From CAZPXZ01 sp965219495 (GTDB lineage Bacteria; Pseudomonadota; Alphaproteobacteria; Rhodobacterales; CAZPXZ01): a stretch of DNA of 64,000 bases. The translations under genes and the position numbers were made by a program. Shown here in pieces: positions 55,886 through 64,000 of this stretch. Every line of letters begins with the position of its first letter. Position 1 is the first letter of the stretch. The notes beneath the pieces are model-generated. The model searched no databases. It saw only the letters and a program-made list of their open reading frames with translations, and was not told the origin of the DNA. The stretch spans positions 682,001-746,000 of the forward strand of contig OZ244777.1 in NCBI GenBank assembly GCA_965219495.1, in the 5' to 3' direction.

Positions 55886-58392
55886 CTGCCCATTAGTCAG
55901 TTTTTAACTGGACGTATCCAATTGTACAGCGGGCTTTCCTCGCCATTCTTGATCAGGCGCTCCATTGCCTGCGTCGCGACAGCCAGGCGGGTGTAGCCTT
56001 CCCAGATCACCTGATGACCGGGTGGTGCGTCATGCTTCCGGTTGAGGTAGCCGCCCAGCCGCGCGATCAGCAGGATCGCGCAGCCAAGCGACAGCGGTGG
56101 AACCTCCCGGCCTTTGGCAACCGCCGTTGGAGCGCGGTCGCCGGGTTGCGCGGCAGTCGAGGGAAGAGCAATCCCGCGTTCGATCGCAAAATCGCACAAC
56201 ACCGCGATTTCAACCTTCGAGAACATGGTTTCGGCAAGCAGTTCCGGGGTCTCGCGCCCGAGCAGGGTCAGCGCGGCCAGCCGGTAGGCGATGATCGCGT
56301 TGATGGTGACCGCGCGCTTGATCCGTTCCGCTGTCGTATGGGCAATCTTCTCGACATCGCAACCGCTCTTGAGGATCCGGTGATAGTCCTCGATGCGCCA
56401 GCGAAGGCCATACAGATCCACCACCTCCCGGGCCTGTTGGTCGGTCGTCACCGACACGGTGGTGATCAAGAGCCATTCGATCCCCTCCGCGCCTTTCGGC
56501 GGTTCCGCCTCGTGCACATGGACCACCGACAGCGGCGCCGGCGCCGCGCCAAGGCGCGCTTTCTGTTTCGCCGGCATCGGCATCTCGATGCGCTCCCAGC
56601 GCAGCGCGACGCGCGCCAGGCGCGCCTCGCGGCCCGCGAACGCTTTCTGACCGCGCGCCGCCTTGCGCGCAGAGGCCCGGTCAACCTTGACCTCCAGCGC
56701 CGCCCGAACCGGCGTCGCACGCATCGTCGCGAACAGCTTGCCGCCATCGCCGAGAACACGGTCGTGCTTCGCCCGCACGAGCAGCGCCGCGCCACCCTCA
56801 TCGCGATGCGCCGCGAACAGTTCAGCCAAGTCACCCTCGCGATCCATGACCGAAATCACCCGCGTATCCGCGAGATCCGCCACCAGCGCATTGGTGTCGC
56901 GCCAGCCCCGCAGCCAGCGCTGCGTCTTCTTCTCCGCCGCCGGCTTGTTCTTGTCCGACTTCCCGTCCGGGGCATCGAATTCGATGCGCGGGATGCCGAG
57001 CGGCACCCCCTCCGCGTTCACTGCAAAGGTCGTGTGCATATGCAGCCCCAACGTGCCCGAAGCCCCCTTGTTCTTCGAGATCACCCCGAGACCCGAACAG
57101 CCATGATGGGTCGCGAAGTTCAGGTCGCTGCCGTCCTGGATGCAAAGCACCGTCGGGTGTCCCCGCATGCGACGCAGCGTCCGCCCCCGGTGCGTCGCCA
57201 GCATCGCCTCCGGCGTCAACGCCGACTCGTCAGGCCGCTCGATCATTCGATAATATCCCTGCACCGCCGCCGCATCGCCACAGGCGGCGGAAAAGAACGT
57301 CTTCGCCGGCGCCGCCGCCTGGATTGCGGCGCTTTTCACCAGCCGCTTGCACAGCGCCGCATTGCCGACCGGCGCAGCGCCGAATTCATTTGCCGCCCAG
57401 TTCTCCCGGTCCAGCCCGTCACCCGGGCCAAGTACCCGCGGGGTCGGCCGCGGCGGCGCAGCGCCCAGCCCGGCAACCCCCAACTGCCGTCGCCAGTTCC
57501 GGGCCAGCGGGTACATGTAGATCGCCTTCGCCGGCACGCGGGCGCCCGCCGCAGCGCGCCGGCCGCGGCCCGCCGTCTCGCCGACATAGGTCCAGTTCGC
57601 CGCCCGCAGGCTGACCCCGCTCTGTCCCGGCCCGACAAAGGTCTCGACCAGAAGCGGTGCGACACCATAGCGCGCCGCGTAGTCACCGGCCATCGCACGC
57701 AGGCACAGGCTGAGCGCCTTCGAGGCCAGGTTCCGGCACCCGGTCCCGGGACGGACAAGAAAACGTGACAGCCCCACTACCCGGTCAAGATGCGCCTCGC
57801 GGCGGCCCGCGTCCCATCCGATCCAGCGGTCGCGCGGCTGCAGCGCCAGCGCCGAGGCGGCGAACAGGCAGCCGCCGAGCCAGCCGTGCTCCGAGCCGAT
57901 CAGATACCGAAGCTGCCGCCCCACATGCACAACCGCCCCCTGCGGATGTTCCCGCCGCATCATCTCGTTGAACCGGCGCCGATCCGCTTCCTCATCGACC
58001 CGCAGCGCCACAAGACCGTCGATCCGGTCGACACGATCCGGAACATCGACCGCCGCCGGAACCGGCTCGGCCAAGCCTTGCGCCGTCCGCCCGACACCGG
58101 AACCGGGACCTGGCGGCGGCAGCACAATACCCCCCGCACGCTCAAGCTCCCGCAGCGCCGACAGGCATCCCGCCTCCTGCAGCCGGCCACGCGGATCGCG
58201 GAAATCGAAACGCGCGCAAACCTCGCGCACCAAAGCCGAGCGACCGGAAAACACATCCGGCGCCGGAAGCGCCGCCAATGTCTCCCGTCCTGCTTCCGAA
58301 AACAGGGTGCGGCGAATCAAATTCTGTGCAAGCATGCACCCTGATAACAGGTGAATTAAAAAAAGTCCAGCAGCAAAAAGCGCAATGGGCAG
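55886..58392 (-). mobile_element. 2.5-kb IS4-like element inserted in the DHOR gene
   Basis: Ends share CTGCCCATT in inverted orientation (55886-55894 and the complement of 58384-58392), with further imperfect matching (TTTTT, CTGGAC). The 8-bp duplication CTGGCGGC on both sides proves an insertion event. It carries one long transposase gene. It disrupts a gene otherwise intact, so the insertion is recent. Confidence 0.88.
55897..58335 (-). CDS. IS4-like transposase with N-terminal DUF4338 domain
   Basis: 812 residues from ATG 58335, inside the element (a longer frame to 58449 starts in the flanking gene). Residues about 110-300 resemble DUF4338 (GRREAHLDRVVGLSRFLVRP and SLRAANWTYVGETAGRG). 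From about 340 it is a Tn5/IS4-type DDE transposase: CIQDGSDLNFATHHGC (Asp), VISVMDREGDLAELF (Asp) and LRWRIEDYHRILKSGCDVEK (Glu, YREK-like). The C-terminus is VATQAMERLIKNG. Intact. Confidence 0.88.
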   Translation of the reverse strand: MLAQNLIRRTLFSEAGRETLAALPAPDVFSGRSALVREVCARFDFRDPRGRLQEAGCLSALRELERAGGIVLPPPGPGSGVGRTAQGLAEPVPAAVDVPDRVDRIDGLVALRVDEEADRRRFNEMMRREHPQGAVVHVGRQLRYLIGSEHGWLGGCLFAASALALQPRDRWIGWDAGRREAHLDRVVGLSRFLVRPGTGCRNLASKALSLCLRAMAGDYAARYGVAPLLVETFVGPGQSGVSLRAANWTYVGETAGRGRRAAAGARVPAKAIYMYPLARNWRRQLGVAGLGAAPPRPTPRVLGPGDGLDRENWAANEFGAAPVGNAALCKRLVKSAAIQAAAPAKTFFSAACGDAAAVQGYYRMIERPDESALTPEAMLATHRGRTLRRMRGHPTVLCIQDGSDLNFATHHGCSGLGVISKNKGASGTLGLHMHTTFAVNAEGVPLGIPRIEFDAPDGKSDKNKPAAEKKTQRWLRGWRDTNALVADLADTRVISVMDREGDLAELFAAHRDEGGAALLVRAKHDRVLGDGGKLFATMRATPVRAALEVKVDRASARKAARGQKAFAGREARLARVALRWERIEMPMPAKQKARLGAAPAPLSVVHVHEAEPPKGAEGIEWLLITTVSVTTDQQAREVVDLYGLRWRIEDYHRILKSGCDVEKIAHTTAERIKRAVTINAIIAYRLAALTLLGRETPELLAETMFSKVEIAVLCDFAIERGIALPSTAAQPGDRAPTAVAKGREVPPLSLGCAILLIARLGGYLNRKHDAPPGHQVIWEGYTRLAVATQAMERLIKNGEESPLYNWIRPVKN

Positions 58393-58400
58393 CTGGCGGC

Positions 58401-59732
58401 GCTGCAACAGTGATCCGGGCAGCAACGAAAAACGCCTTCTCGCATCCATCCGCGAATATGCCGTTCGAACGCCAGCTCGATTTCAAAGTGGGCAATGGAA
58501 TATTCAAGAAAGTGTGGGTTTCATCCCCGAGTTCGACAAGGTCCTCCGATGGCCTCGGCCCACTGTTCAATGCACGGGCCTGTCAGAGATGCCACCTCAA
58601 GGACGGCCGCGGTCACCCACCGGAGCCGGGGGAGCGAGCGGAGTCGATGGTTCTTCAGCTGTCAATCCAACCTCGAAACGCGGATGAACTGGCAGCGCTT
58701 CGCGTTCGCCGGAAGGCCGGCGCTCCCGAGCCGACATACGGTGGCCAACTGCAGAACTTTTCCATTCAAAATATTCGCGCAGAAGGTGAAATGACCATTT
58801 CCTACCAGGAAGTCCGCGTCCTTTTGGCCGATGATGAAATGGTATTTCTTCGCCAGCCGACTTACGGCATTGCCGGCCTTCACTATGGTCCTCTCCACCC
58901 CGATACCACGTTGTCTGCGCGCATCGCTCCACCCATCATCGGAATGGGACTGCTCGAAGCCATCCCGGAATCCGACATCTTGGAACACGCCGATCCGCAT
59001 GACAGCAACGGTGATGGCATTTCCGGTCGGCCGAACCAGGTATGGAGCGACCAACTCGAACATGTTGTGCTCGGTCGATTTGGATGGAAGGCGGGGCAGC
59101 CGACAATTGCGCAACAGGCAGCGAACGCATTCCAGAAAGACATGGGAATTTCCACCCCGATCTACGCGAACCCGTACGGCGACTGCACGGAAACGCAGAA
59201 CGAATGCCTTTCCGCCGCGCATGGTGGCCCGTCCGCGGACAACACAGTCGAAGCGGGCGCCAAGCTCTTTGAATTGCTCGAGTTTTATGCCCGTAATCTT
59301 GGAGTGCCGGCTCGCCGTGACGTTGGCGATACCCAAGTGCTGAAAGGTAAGCAACTCTTTTACGAGTCCAACTGCGTCGGCTGCCACGTCCCCAAATTTG
59401 TCACCCGCCGCGATTCGATCGGCGAAGAACAGTCTTTCCAGTTGATCTGGCCGTACACAGATCTCCTGCTTCACGACATGGGCGAGGGACTGGCGGATTC
59501 CCGTCCCGAAGGCGAAGCCACGGGCCGCGAGTGGCGTACGCCACCGCTATGGGGCATTGGTCTGACGCAAATGGTAAGCGGTCACACCAGGTTTCTTCAT
59601 GACGGACGCGCACGCAATCTCCTTGAAGCGGTAATCTGGCATGGAGGTGAGGCCGAGGCGGCAAGGCAACACGTCATTCAAATGACCAAAGAGGAACGTG
59701 CGGCGCTACTGACGTTTCTTGGTTCGTTATGA
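58401..59732 (+). pseudogene. Di-haem oxidoreductase (DHOR), 3' fragment
   Basis: Contains ERQLDFKVGNGIFKKVWVS, the first haem site CQRCH (about 58581), GIAGLHYGPLHPDT, PHDSNGDGISGRPNQVW, FGWKAGQPTIAQQ, the second haem site CVGCH (about 59373), and FLHDGRARNLLEAVIWHGGE. This is a periplasmic c-type di-haem protein of the DUF1111/thiol-oxidoreductase family that is paired with imelysins in iron-linked operons. The frame is open but lacks the signal peptide because of the insertion upstream, so no exported product is expected. Confidence 0.85.
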
Positions 59733-59748
59733 CGAACGAACCGTTCCC

Positions 59749-60855
59749 ATGAGGTTGGGCATTCTTCCATTTTGCTGGGCGTTTCTTGTTGTCCTCGCCG
59801 CCCCGCCTGTGCCGAGTGCGGGAGAGATTTCGCAGGACGCCTACGCCCGGGTAAACACGGCTCTGGTAACTGCTCATGTGCTGCCGCGATATGCGCGATT
59901 ATCAGGAGCGACCGGTTCGTTCGCCGACGCTGTTAAGACGCTTTGTGATAGCGTCGACGAAGCTGGGACTGCACAGGCTCGGGAGGATTTTCATCTGGTA
60001 ATGGATGCCTGGATGGCGGTCCAACACCTGAAATTCGGCCCCATCGAGTGGAACTACCGCTTATTTCGGTTCCATTTCTGGCCTCAGGCGCGTGGAAAGG
60101 TCACACGGGCAGTGCGTGCGTTAGTGGAAGCGGGCGATGAAACCGCATTGCAAGTTTCCAGCATCCGGGAAGCCAATGTCGCCCTTCAAGGTTTGCTGGC
60201 GGCGGAAGCGCTCTTGTTCGACCACGAATTCCTCGGCGTGGGAGACATACCGGGCGCCGCAGAATGCAGGTTCCTTGTGGCGGTTTCGGAAAACATGCGC
60301 GTGATGGCGGACGAGATCGTCACGGAATGGCAGGATGGCGAGCGCCCGTTTTCCACGACGGTTGCAGAACCCGGGCCCGACAACGGATACTTCCAAGATC
60401 ACAGCGAAGCGACGCTCGCGTTTTTCAGAAGCCTGCACGACGGTCTTCAATTGATCGCAGACGTGAAGTTGAAGCCAATTGTCGGCGATTCGCTTGAGAC
60501 GGCTCGGCCGTCCTTCGTGGAATCCCGACTGAGCGAACGCTCCCTTCGCAACGTCATCCTAAACCTCGAGGCGCTGGAAGCACTATATGCCGGTTCCGGA
60601 GGATTGGGCATCGACGATCTCGCCAAATCCGTCGATCCCAAGCTGGACCGATTGTTGCACAAGGCGTTTCGTCTGACATTGGAAAATGCGCGCTCGTTCG
60701 AAATCACCTTGGAGCACGCCGTCACCAATCCAAAAGTTTGGCCCAAGGCCAAGAAACTCGCAACCCAAGTTCAAGCGCTGAGACAGATCGTGAGGGACCG
60801 CCTCGCCTCGAAACTTGCCCTGCAAGTCGGATTCAATGCGCTCGACGGAGATTAG
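59749..60855 (+). CDS. Second imelysin-family periplasmic protein
   Basis: 368 residues. Signal peptide from ATG 59749 (LGILPFCWAFLVVLAAPPVP). The body is helical, with FHLVMDAWMAVQHLKFGPI and the H/E segment LFDHEFLG; a diverged imelysin-like pair protein. It begins 16 bases after the DHOR stop and overlaps the DUF1513 gene by 20 bases, so the three are co-transcribed. Any polar effect of the IS insertion would also reduce this gene. Confidence 0.82.
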   Translation: MRLGILPFCWAFLVVLAAPPVPSAGEISQDAYARVNTALVTAHVLPRYARLSGATGSFADAVKTLCDSVDEAGTAQAREDFHLVMDAWMAVQHLKFGPIEWNYRLFRFHFWPQARGKVTRAVRALVEAGDETALQVSSIREANVALQGLLAAEALLFDHEFLGVGDIPGAAECRFLVAVSENMRVMADEIVTEWQDGERPFSTTVAEPGPDNGYFQDHSEATLAFFRSLHDGLQLIADVKLKPIVGDSLETARPSFVESRLSERSLRNVILNLEALEALYAGSGGLGIDDLAKSVDPKLDRLLHKAFRLTLENARSFEITLEHAVTNPKVWPKAKKLATQVQALRQIVRDRLASKLALQVGFNALDGD

Positions 60856-61990
60856 CCGCAGAAGCCTGATTTCGCGGCTGGCCAGCGGGTTTCTTGTTCC
60901 GCTACTGCCTCAATCGGTAGGCGCCACGCCTACCGGACGGATATATCTCAGCGCCCGGGCCGATGCCACGGGAGAGTTCAGAGTGAGCGGGTTCTGGGCC
61001 TCTGGCGCCAGGGCATTTGACTTGCCGTTGCCGGTGCGCGGCCATTCCTTCGCCTTGCATCCGCGCCGGCCGCTTGCGGTGCATTTCGCCCGTAGAAGTG
61101 GCCGATTTGGCTACGTCATCGATTTGGAGCGCGGACTTATCGTGCAGGAGTTCGGTACATCTGACAGCCGTCACTTTTACGGGCACGGCGTATTCGGAAG
61201 CGATGGAAAGTTCTTGTATGCCAGCGAAAACGATTTCGAAGGAGAACGCGGCGTAATCGGGATCTACGATGCGTTGGGCGATTACTCGCGCGTTGGCGAG
61301 TTCTCCACGCATGGGATTGGCCCCCACGACATCCGGTTGCTTTCTGACGGCAATACTCTTGCCGTCGCAAACGGCGGAATCCTCACACGGCCCGAGTTTC
61401 CTCGCGTGAAACTCAACCTGCCGACGATGGCGCCCAGCCTTTGCCTGATTGACCGCCGCGATGGCGCCTTGTTGAGAAAGCTTGCGTTCGACCGTGAGCT
61501 GCACCAACTCAGCATCCGTCATCTCGCGGTCGGCCGTGACGACACGATTGCAGTCGCGATGCAATATCAGGGACCCGGCGGCGACCTTGTCCCATTGGTT
61601 GCCGTGGACCGACAGAAGGCAGAATTGCATCCACTGGAGGGTCCGCCCGGGATTTTGCGCGATTTGAAGCAATATTCCGGAAGCGTTTGCTTCGATTCGA
61701 GTGGCGAGGTGATTGCCGTATCAGCTCCACGCGGAGATCGGATCACGTTTTGGAACGCTGAGGCCCGCACCTTCCTTTCGTCCACACGCCTGCGTGACGG
61801 TAGCGGCGTTGCGCCGGGAGTCCGCGCGGGCGAGTTCCTTGCGAGCAGTGGCGCCGGCGGTGTAGTCGCCATTGACGCATTGTCGAACGCAACGCGGCCG
61901 GTTGCAACCGACTTCCTCGAGGCCGGCAAATGGGACAATCACCTGGTTGCGGCAGCGGGAGAATCGGGCCGAAAGCCGGGAAAACAATGA
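60836..61990 (+). CDS. DUF1513 protein with Tat signal
   Basis: 384 residues. ATG 60836 opens with SRRSLISRLASGFLVPLLP, a twin-arginine signal. The rest is a seven-bladed-propeller-like repeat pattern (GHSFALHPRRPLAVHFARR, HGVFGSDGKFLYASENDF, GIGPHDIRLLSDGNTLAVAN). DUF1513 genes close the imelysin/DHOR set; the function is not established. Overlaps the preceding gene. Confidence 0.85.
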   Translation: MRSTEISRRSLISRLASGFLVPLLPQSVGATPTGRIYLSARADATGEFRVSGFWASGARAFDLPLPVRGHSFALHPRRPLAVHFARRSGRFGYVIDLERGLIVQEFGTSDSRHFYGHGVFGSDGKFLYASENDFEGERGVIGIYDALGDYSRVGEFSTHGIGPHDIRLLSDGNTLAVANGGILTRPEFPRVKLNLPTMAPSLCLIDRRDGALLRKLAFDRELHQLSIRHLAVGRDDTIAVAMQYQGPGGDLVPLVAVDRQKAELHPLEGPPGILRDLKQYSGSVCFDSSGEVIAVSAPRGDRITFWNAEARTFLSSTRLRDGSGVAPGVRAGEFLASSGAGGVVAIDALSNATRPVATDFLEAGKWDNHLVAAAGESGRKPGKQ

Positions 61991-62087
61991 CCGGGCGCAG
62001 GATTTCGATGCGTGAAGCGCAACCGGCGCTGCATTCCCGATAATTCCCGTTTTCCCGGGATCGAACGGATTACAGGGGCAGAACTCT

Positions 62088-63998
62088 CTACGATGGCTGG
62101 TCATACATGGCGACAGGCGGGCATGCGCAAACGACATTCCGATCGCCATGCACATTGTCGACTCGCGCAACCGGCGGAAGATATTTGCGGGCCGGGTCTA
62201 CGCCCGGCGGGCACAGCGCCAGCCCGCGAGGGTAGGGGCGGTCCCAATGCTCCGCTAGTGCGTCCGCCAGCGTATGAGGCGCATTGACAAGCGGATTATT
62301 TTCCTTTGGCCAGAAACCGGATTCCACCTGTTCGATTTCCCGCGCAATTTCGAGCATTGCATCGCAAAACCGATCCAATTCAGCCTTGGATTCACTCTCA
62401 GTGGGCTCCACCATGAGCGTTCCGAGCACCGGCCATTCCATCGTCGGAGCATGAAATCCGTAATCGATCAACCGCTTGGCAATGTCCTCCGCAGTAATGC
62501 CCGCGCGTTCGCGAAACTGTCTCGGATCGAGGATGCACTCGTGGGCAACCAATTTCCCATCACCGTGAAATGCGGTTGGAAATACCGACGCCAGTCGCCT
62601 GGAAACATAGTTGGCGTTCAGCATGGCCGTGGCGCTTGCGCGCCGAAGTCCCTTGGCCCCCATCATGCGGATGTACATCCAGGTGATGGGAAGAATCCCC
62701 GCCGAACCCAGCGCTGCGGCGGACACCGCGCCGGACGTGCCCAGCGTCCAGTGGCCGGGAAGAAACGGCGCGAGATGCTGCTTGACTCCGATCGGCCCGA
62801 CCCCGGGACCACCTCCTCCATGCGGAATGCAAAACGTCTTGTGGAGATTCATGTGGCAGACATCCGCCCCAAAATCTCCCGGCCGGGCAATCCCGGCCAT
62901 TGCGTTCAGGTTCGCCCCGTCGAGATAGACTTGGCCGCCGTTCCGGTGAACCACTTCGCAGAGTTGCTCGATTCCTGCCTCGAACACGCCGCGAGTGGAA
63001 GGGTAGGTGACCATGCAGGCCGCAAGCCGGTCCGCGTGCAACTCTGCCTTCACCCGCAAGTCCTTCATATCGATTTCACCGGAATCCTGACTTGCAACAA
63101 CCACGACCTCCAGCCCCGCAAGTACTGCGCTTGCGGGATTGGTTCCGTGCGCGGAATCCGGAATCAGACACACATTTCGTCCAGATTCGCCCCTGGCTTC
63201 ATGATATTGGTGGATCACGGCGAGCCCTGCATACTCCCCTTGGCTTCCGGCGTTCGGTTGCAAGGAAACCGCGTCGAACCCGGTAATCTCCGCAAGCCAG
63301 GTTTCCAGGTCCCCGGCAAGTTTTCGGTAGCCCTGCGCGCTTTCTTCGGGAACGAAGGGATGGATGTCGGCAAACTCCGGCCATCCGACCGGCTGCATTT
63401 CGGCGGCGGCGTTGAGTTTCATCGTGCACGACCCGAGCGGGATCATGGTCCGGTCCAGCGCCAGATCTTTGGCCGCCAGTCCCTGCAGGAAGCGCATCAT
63501 GTCGGTCTCGGAGCGATGATCGTGAAACACGGATTGAGACAGGAATTGGCTATTGCGTCGTCCCTCCGGCAACATCGAAGCGGCATGACCCGGCGGACGG
63601 AATCCCAAGCAATTGGCCACGGCTTGCAAATCTTCTTCCGTCGTAGTCTCGTCAAACGTGACAGATACCCGGTTCGGGTCGAGGGCACGAATCTGATAAC
63701 CGCTTCGGAGAAACTCCTGGGCCGTTGATTCGCTATTTGCCGTCTTCAGCGACACGGTATCGAACAATGGGCCTGGTTCTGCCAGAATCCCCGCGTCCCG
63801 GGCTCCCGAGGCGAGTCGCGCGGCGAATCCGTGCACCCGCCCCGCGATGGCGGCAAGCCCCTCCGGTCCGTGCCAAATCGCGTAGGCGGCTGACATCTCC
63901 GCGAGCAACGCCTGCGCCGTGCAAATGTTCGAAGTGGCCTTTTCCCGGCGTATATGTTGCTCCCGTGTCTGAAGTGCGAGCCGATAGGCGACATTTCC
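62088..63998 (-). CDS. gcvP: Glycine dehydrogenase (decarboxylating), C-terminal two thirds
   Basis: 637 codons, open at the window edge (first full codon at 63998). It begins within VAYRLALQTREQHIRREKAT and SNICTAQALLAEM, the end of the first half of GcvP, and covers the second half with RTMIPLGSCTMKLNAAAEM, LQPNAGSQGEYAGL, DSAHGTNPASAVLAG, and the pyridoxal-phosphate lysine in MNLHKTFCIPHGGGGPG. It is the P-protein of the glycine cleavage system, releasing CO2 and passing aminomethyl to GcvH. It is convergent with the DUF1513 gene. Confidence 0.95.
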   Translation of the reverse strand, partial: GNVAYRLALQTREQHIRREKATSNICTAQALLAEMSAAYAIWHGPEGLAAIAGRVHGFAARLASGARDAGILAEPGPLFDTVSLKTANSESTAQEFLRSGYQIRALDPNRVSVTFDETTTEEDLQAVANCLGFRPPGHAASMLPEGRRNSQFLSQSVFHDHRSETDMMRFLQGLAAKDLALDRTMIPLGSCTMKLNAAAEMQPVGWPEFADIHPFVPEESAQGYRKLAGDLETWLAEITGFDAVSLQPNAGSQGEYAGLAVIHQYHEARGESGRNVCLIPDSAHGTNPASAVLAGLEVVVVASQDSGEIDMKDLRVKAELHADRLAACMVTYPSTRGVFEAGIEQLCEVVHRNGGQVYLDGANLNAMAGIARPGDFGADVCHMNLHKTFCIPHGGGGPGVGPIGVKQHLAPFLPGHWTLGTSGAVSAAALGSAGILPITWMYIRMMGAKGLRRASATAMLNANYVSRRLASVFPTAFHGDGKLVAHECILDPRQFRERAGITAEDIAKRLIDYGFHAPTMEWPVLGTLMVEPTESESKAELDRFCDAMLEIAREIEQVESGFWPKENNPLVNAPHTLADALAEHWDRPYPRGLALCPPGVDPARKYLPPVARVDNVHGDRNVVCACPPVAMYDQPS

Positions 63999-64000
63999 GC

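Noticed and set aside
56014..57768. 584-codon open frame on the plus strand
   Set aside because: Antisense to the IS4-like transposase; Arg-rich, without family features.
55897..58449. Start of the IS4-like transposase at 58449
   Set aside because: That start lies in the flanking DHOR gene, outside the IS end at 58392; ATG 58335 is inside the element.
62274..63728. 484-codon open frame on the plus strand
   Set aside because: Antisense to gcvP, whose conserved motifs are unmistakable.
1..64000. CRISPR arrays, rRNA genes, prophage structural genes or toxin-antitoxin pairs
   Set aside because: No regularly spaced repeats, rRNA segments, capsid/tail genes or clear TA pairs were seen on reading both strands.

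Overview
The window looks like a chromosomal segment of a GC-rich member of the Pseudomonadota, most likely an alphaproteobacterium. The basis is the gene content (GlxBCD-type glutamate synthase cluster, class III glutathione-dependent alcohol dehydrogenase, ThyX, GcvP, imelysin/di-haem oxidoreductase locus) and short overlapping operons. It carries an unusual load of insertion sequences, group II introns and decaying genes, as in host-associated or recently bottlenecked lineages. The taxon is an inference; no 16S gene is present.

Layout. 1-4159: end of a branched-chain amino acid ABC operon (binding-protein tail, terminator, livH-livM-livG-livF) plus a small helical protein. 4277-13872: a nitrogen block with an Amt transporter and its small membrane partner, an uncharacterised 136-residue protein, the three-subunit glutamate synthase-like enzyme (glxD/C/B, equivalent to N-methylglutamate synthase mgsC/B/A), a glutamine-synthetase-like ligase, a GntR regulator and a type III glutamine synthetase (GlnT/GmaS). 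14371-17743: decayed IS110 and IS5 transposases and two tRNA genes (Val-CAC, Ala-CGC). 17961-21920: GPP34 protein, uracil-DNA glycosylase, folK, Nudix hydrolase, MFS carrier.

21980-26615 is a three-level nest. An ISNCY-like transposase gene is interrupted by a group II intron at 22380-25203. Its reverse transcriptase gene is in turn split by a 577-bp element (23481-24057) with perfect 27-bp terminal inverted repeats, a 6-bp target duplication and a tyrosine-recombinase tail. Removing each layer restores the reading frame below it at the insertion point. 26920-32096: rpmG, gloA, thyX, an EamA-like protein, thiamine pyrophosphokinase and a Tat-exported peptide-binding protein. 33811-35617: an IS1634-family element. 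36215-40429: glutathione-dependent formaldehyde/alcohol dehydrogenase, succinate-semialdehyde dehydrogenase, MFS carrier, ferredoxin.

40593-50173 is a graveyard: a second, truncated group II intron (interrupted by another IS1634 element) at the edge of a sulfatase remnant, then remnants of a dipeptide-type ABC transporter, a broken SDR gene and an IS1380 pseudogene, with two intact genes (Gfo/Idh/MocA and an SDR lacking the usual catalytic residues). 50583-53894: agmatinase family, class I glutamine amidotransferase, gamma-glutamyltransferase. 54202-61990: imelysin, di-haem oxidoreductase, imelysin-like, DUF1513, a known iron-linked arrangement. Here the first imelysin has an in-frame TGA and the oxidoreductase is split by a 2.5-kb IS4-like element with an 8-bp duplication. 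62088-64000: the C-terminal two thirds of glycine dehydrogenase (gcvP).

Together the intact genes point to scavenging of amino acids, ammonium or methylamine, polyamines and gamma-glutamyl compounds, with one-carbon detoxification (FrmA-type dehydrogenase, glycine cleavage).
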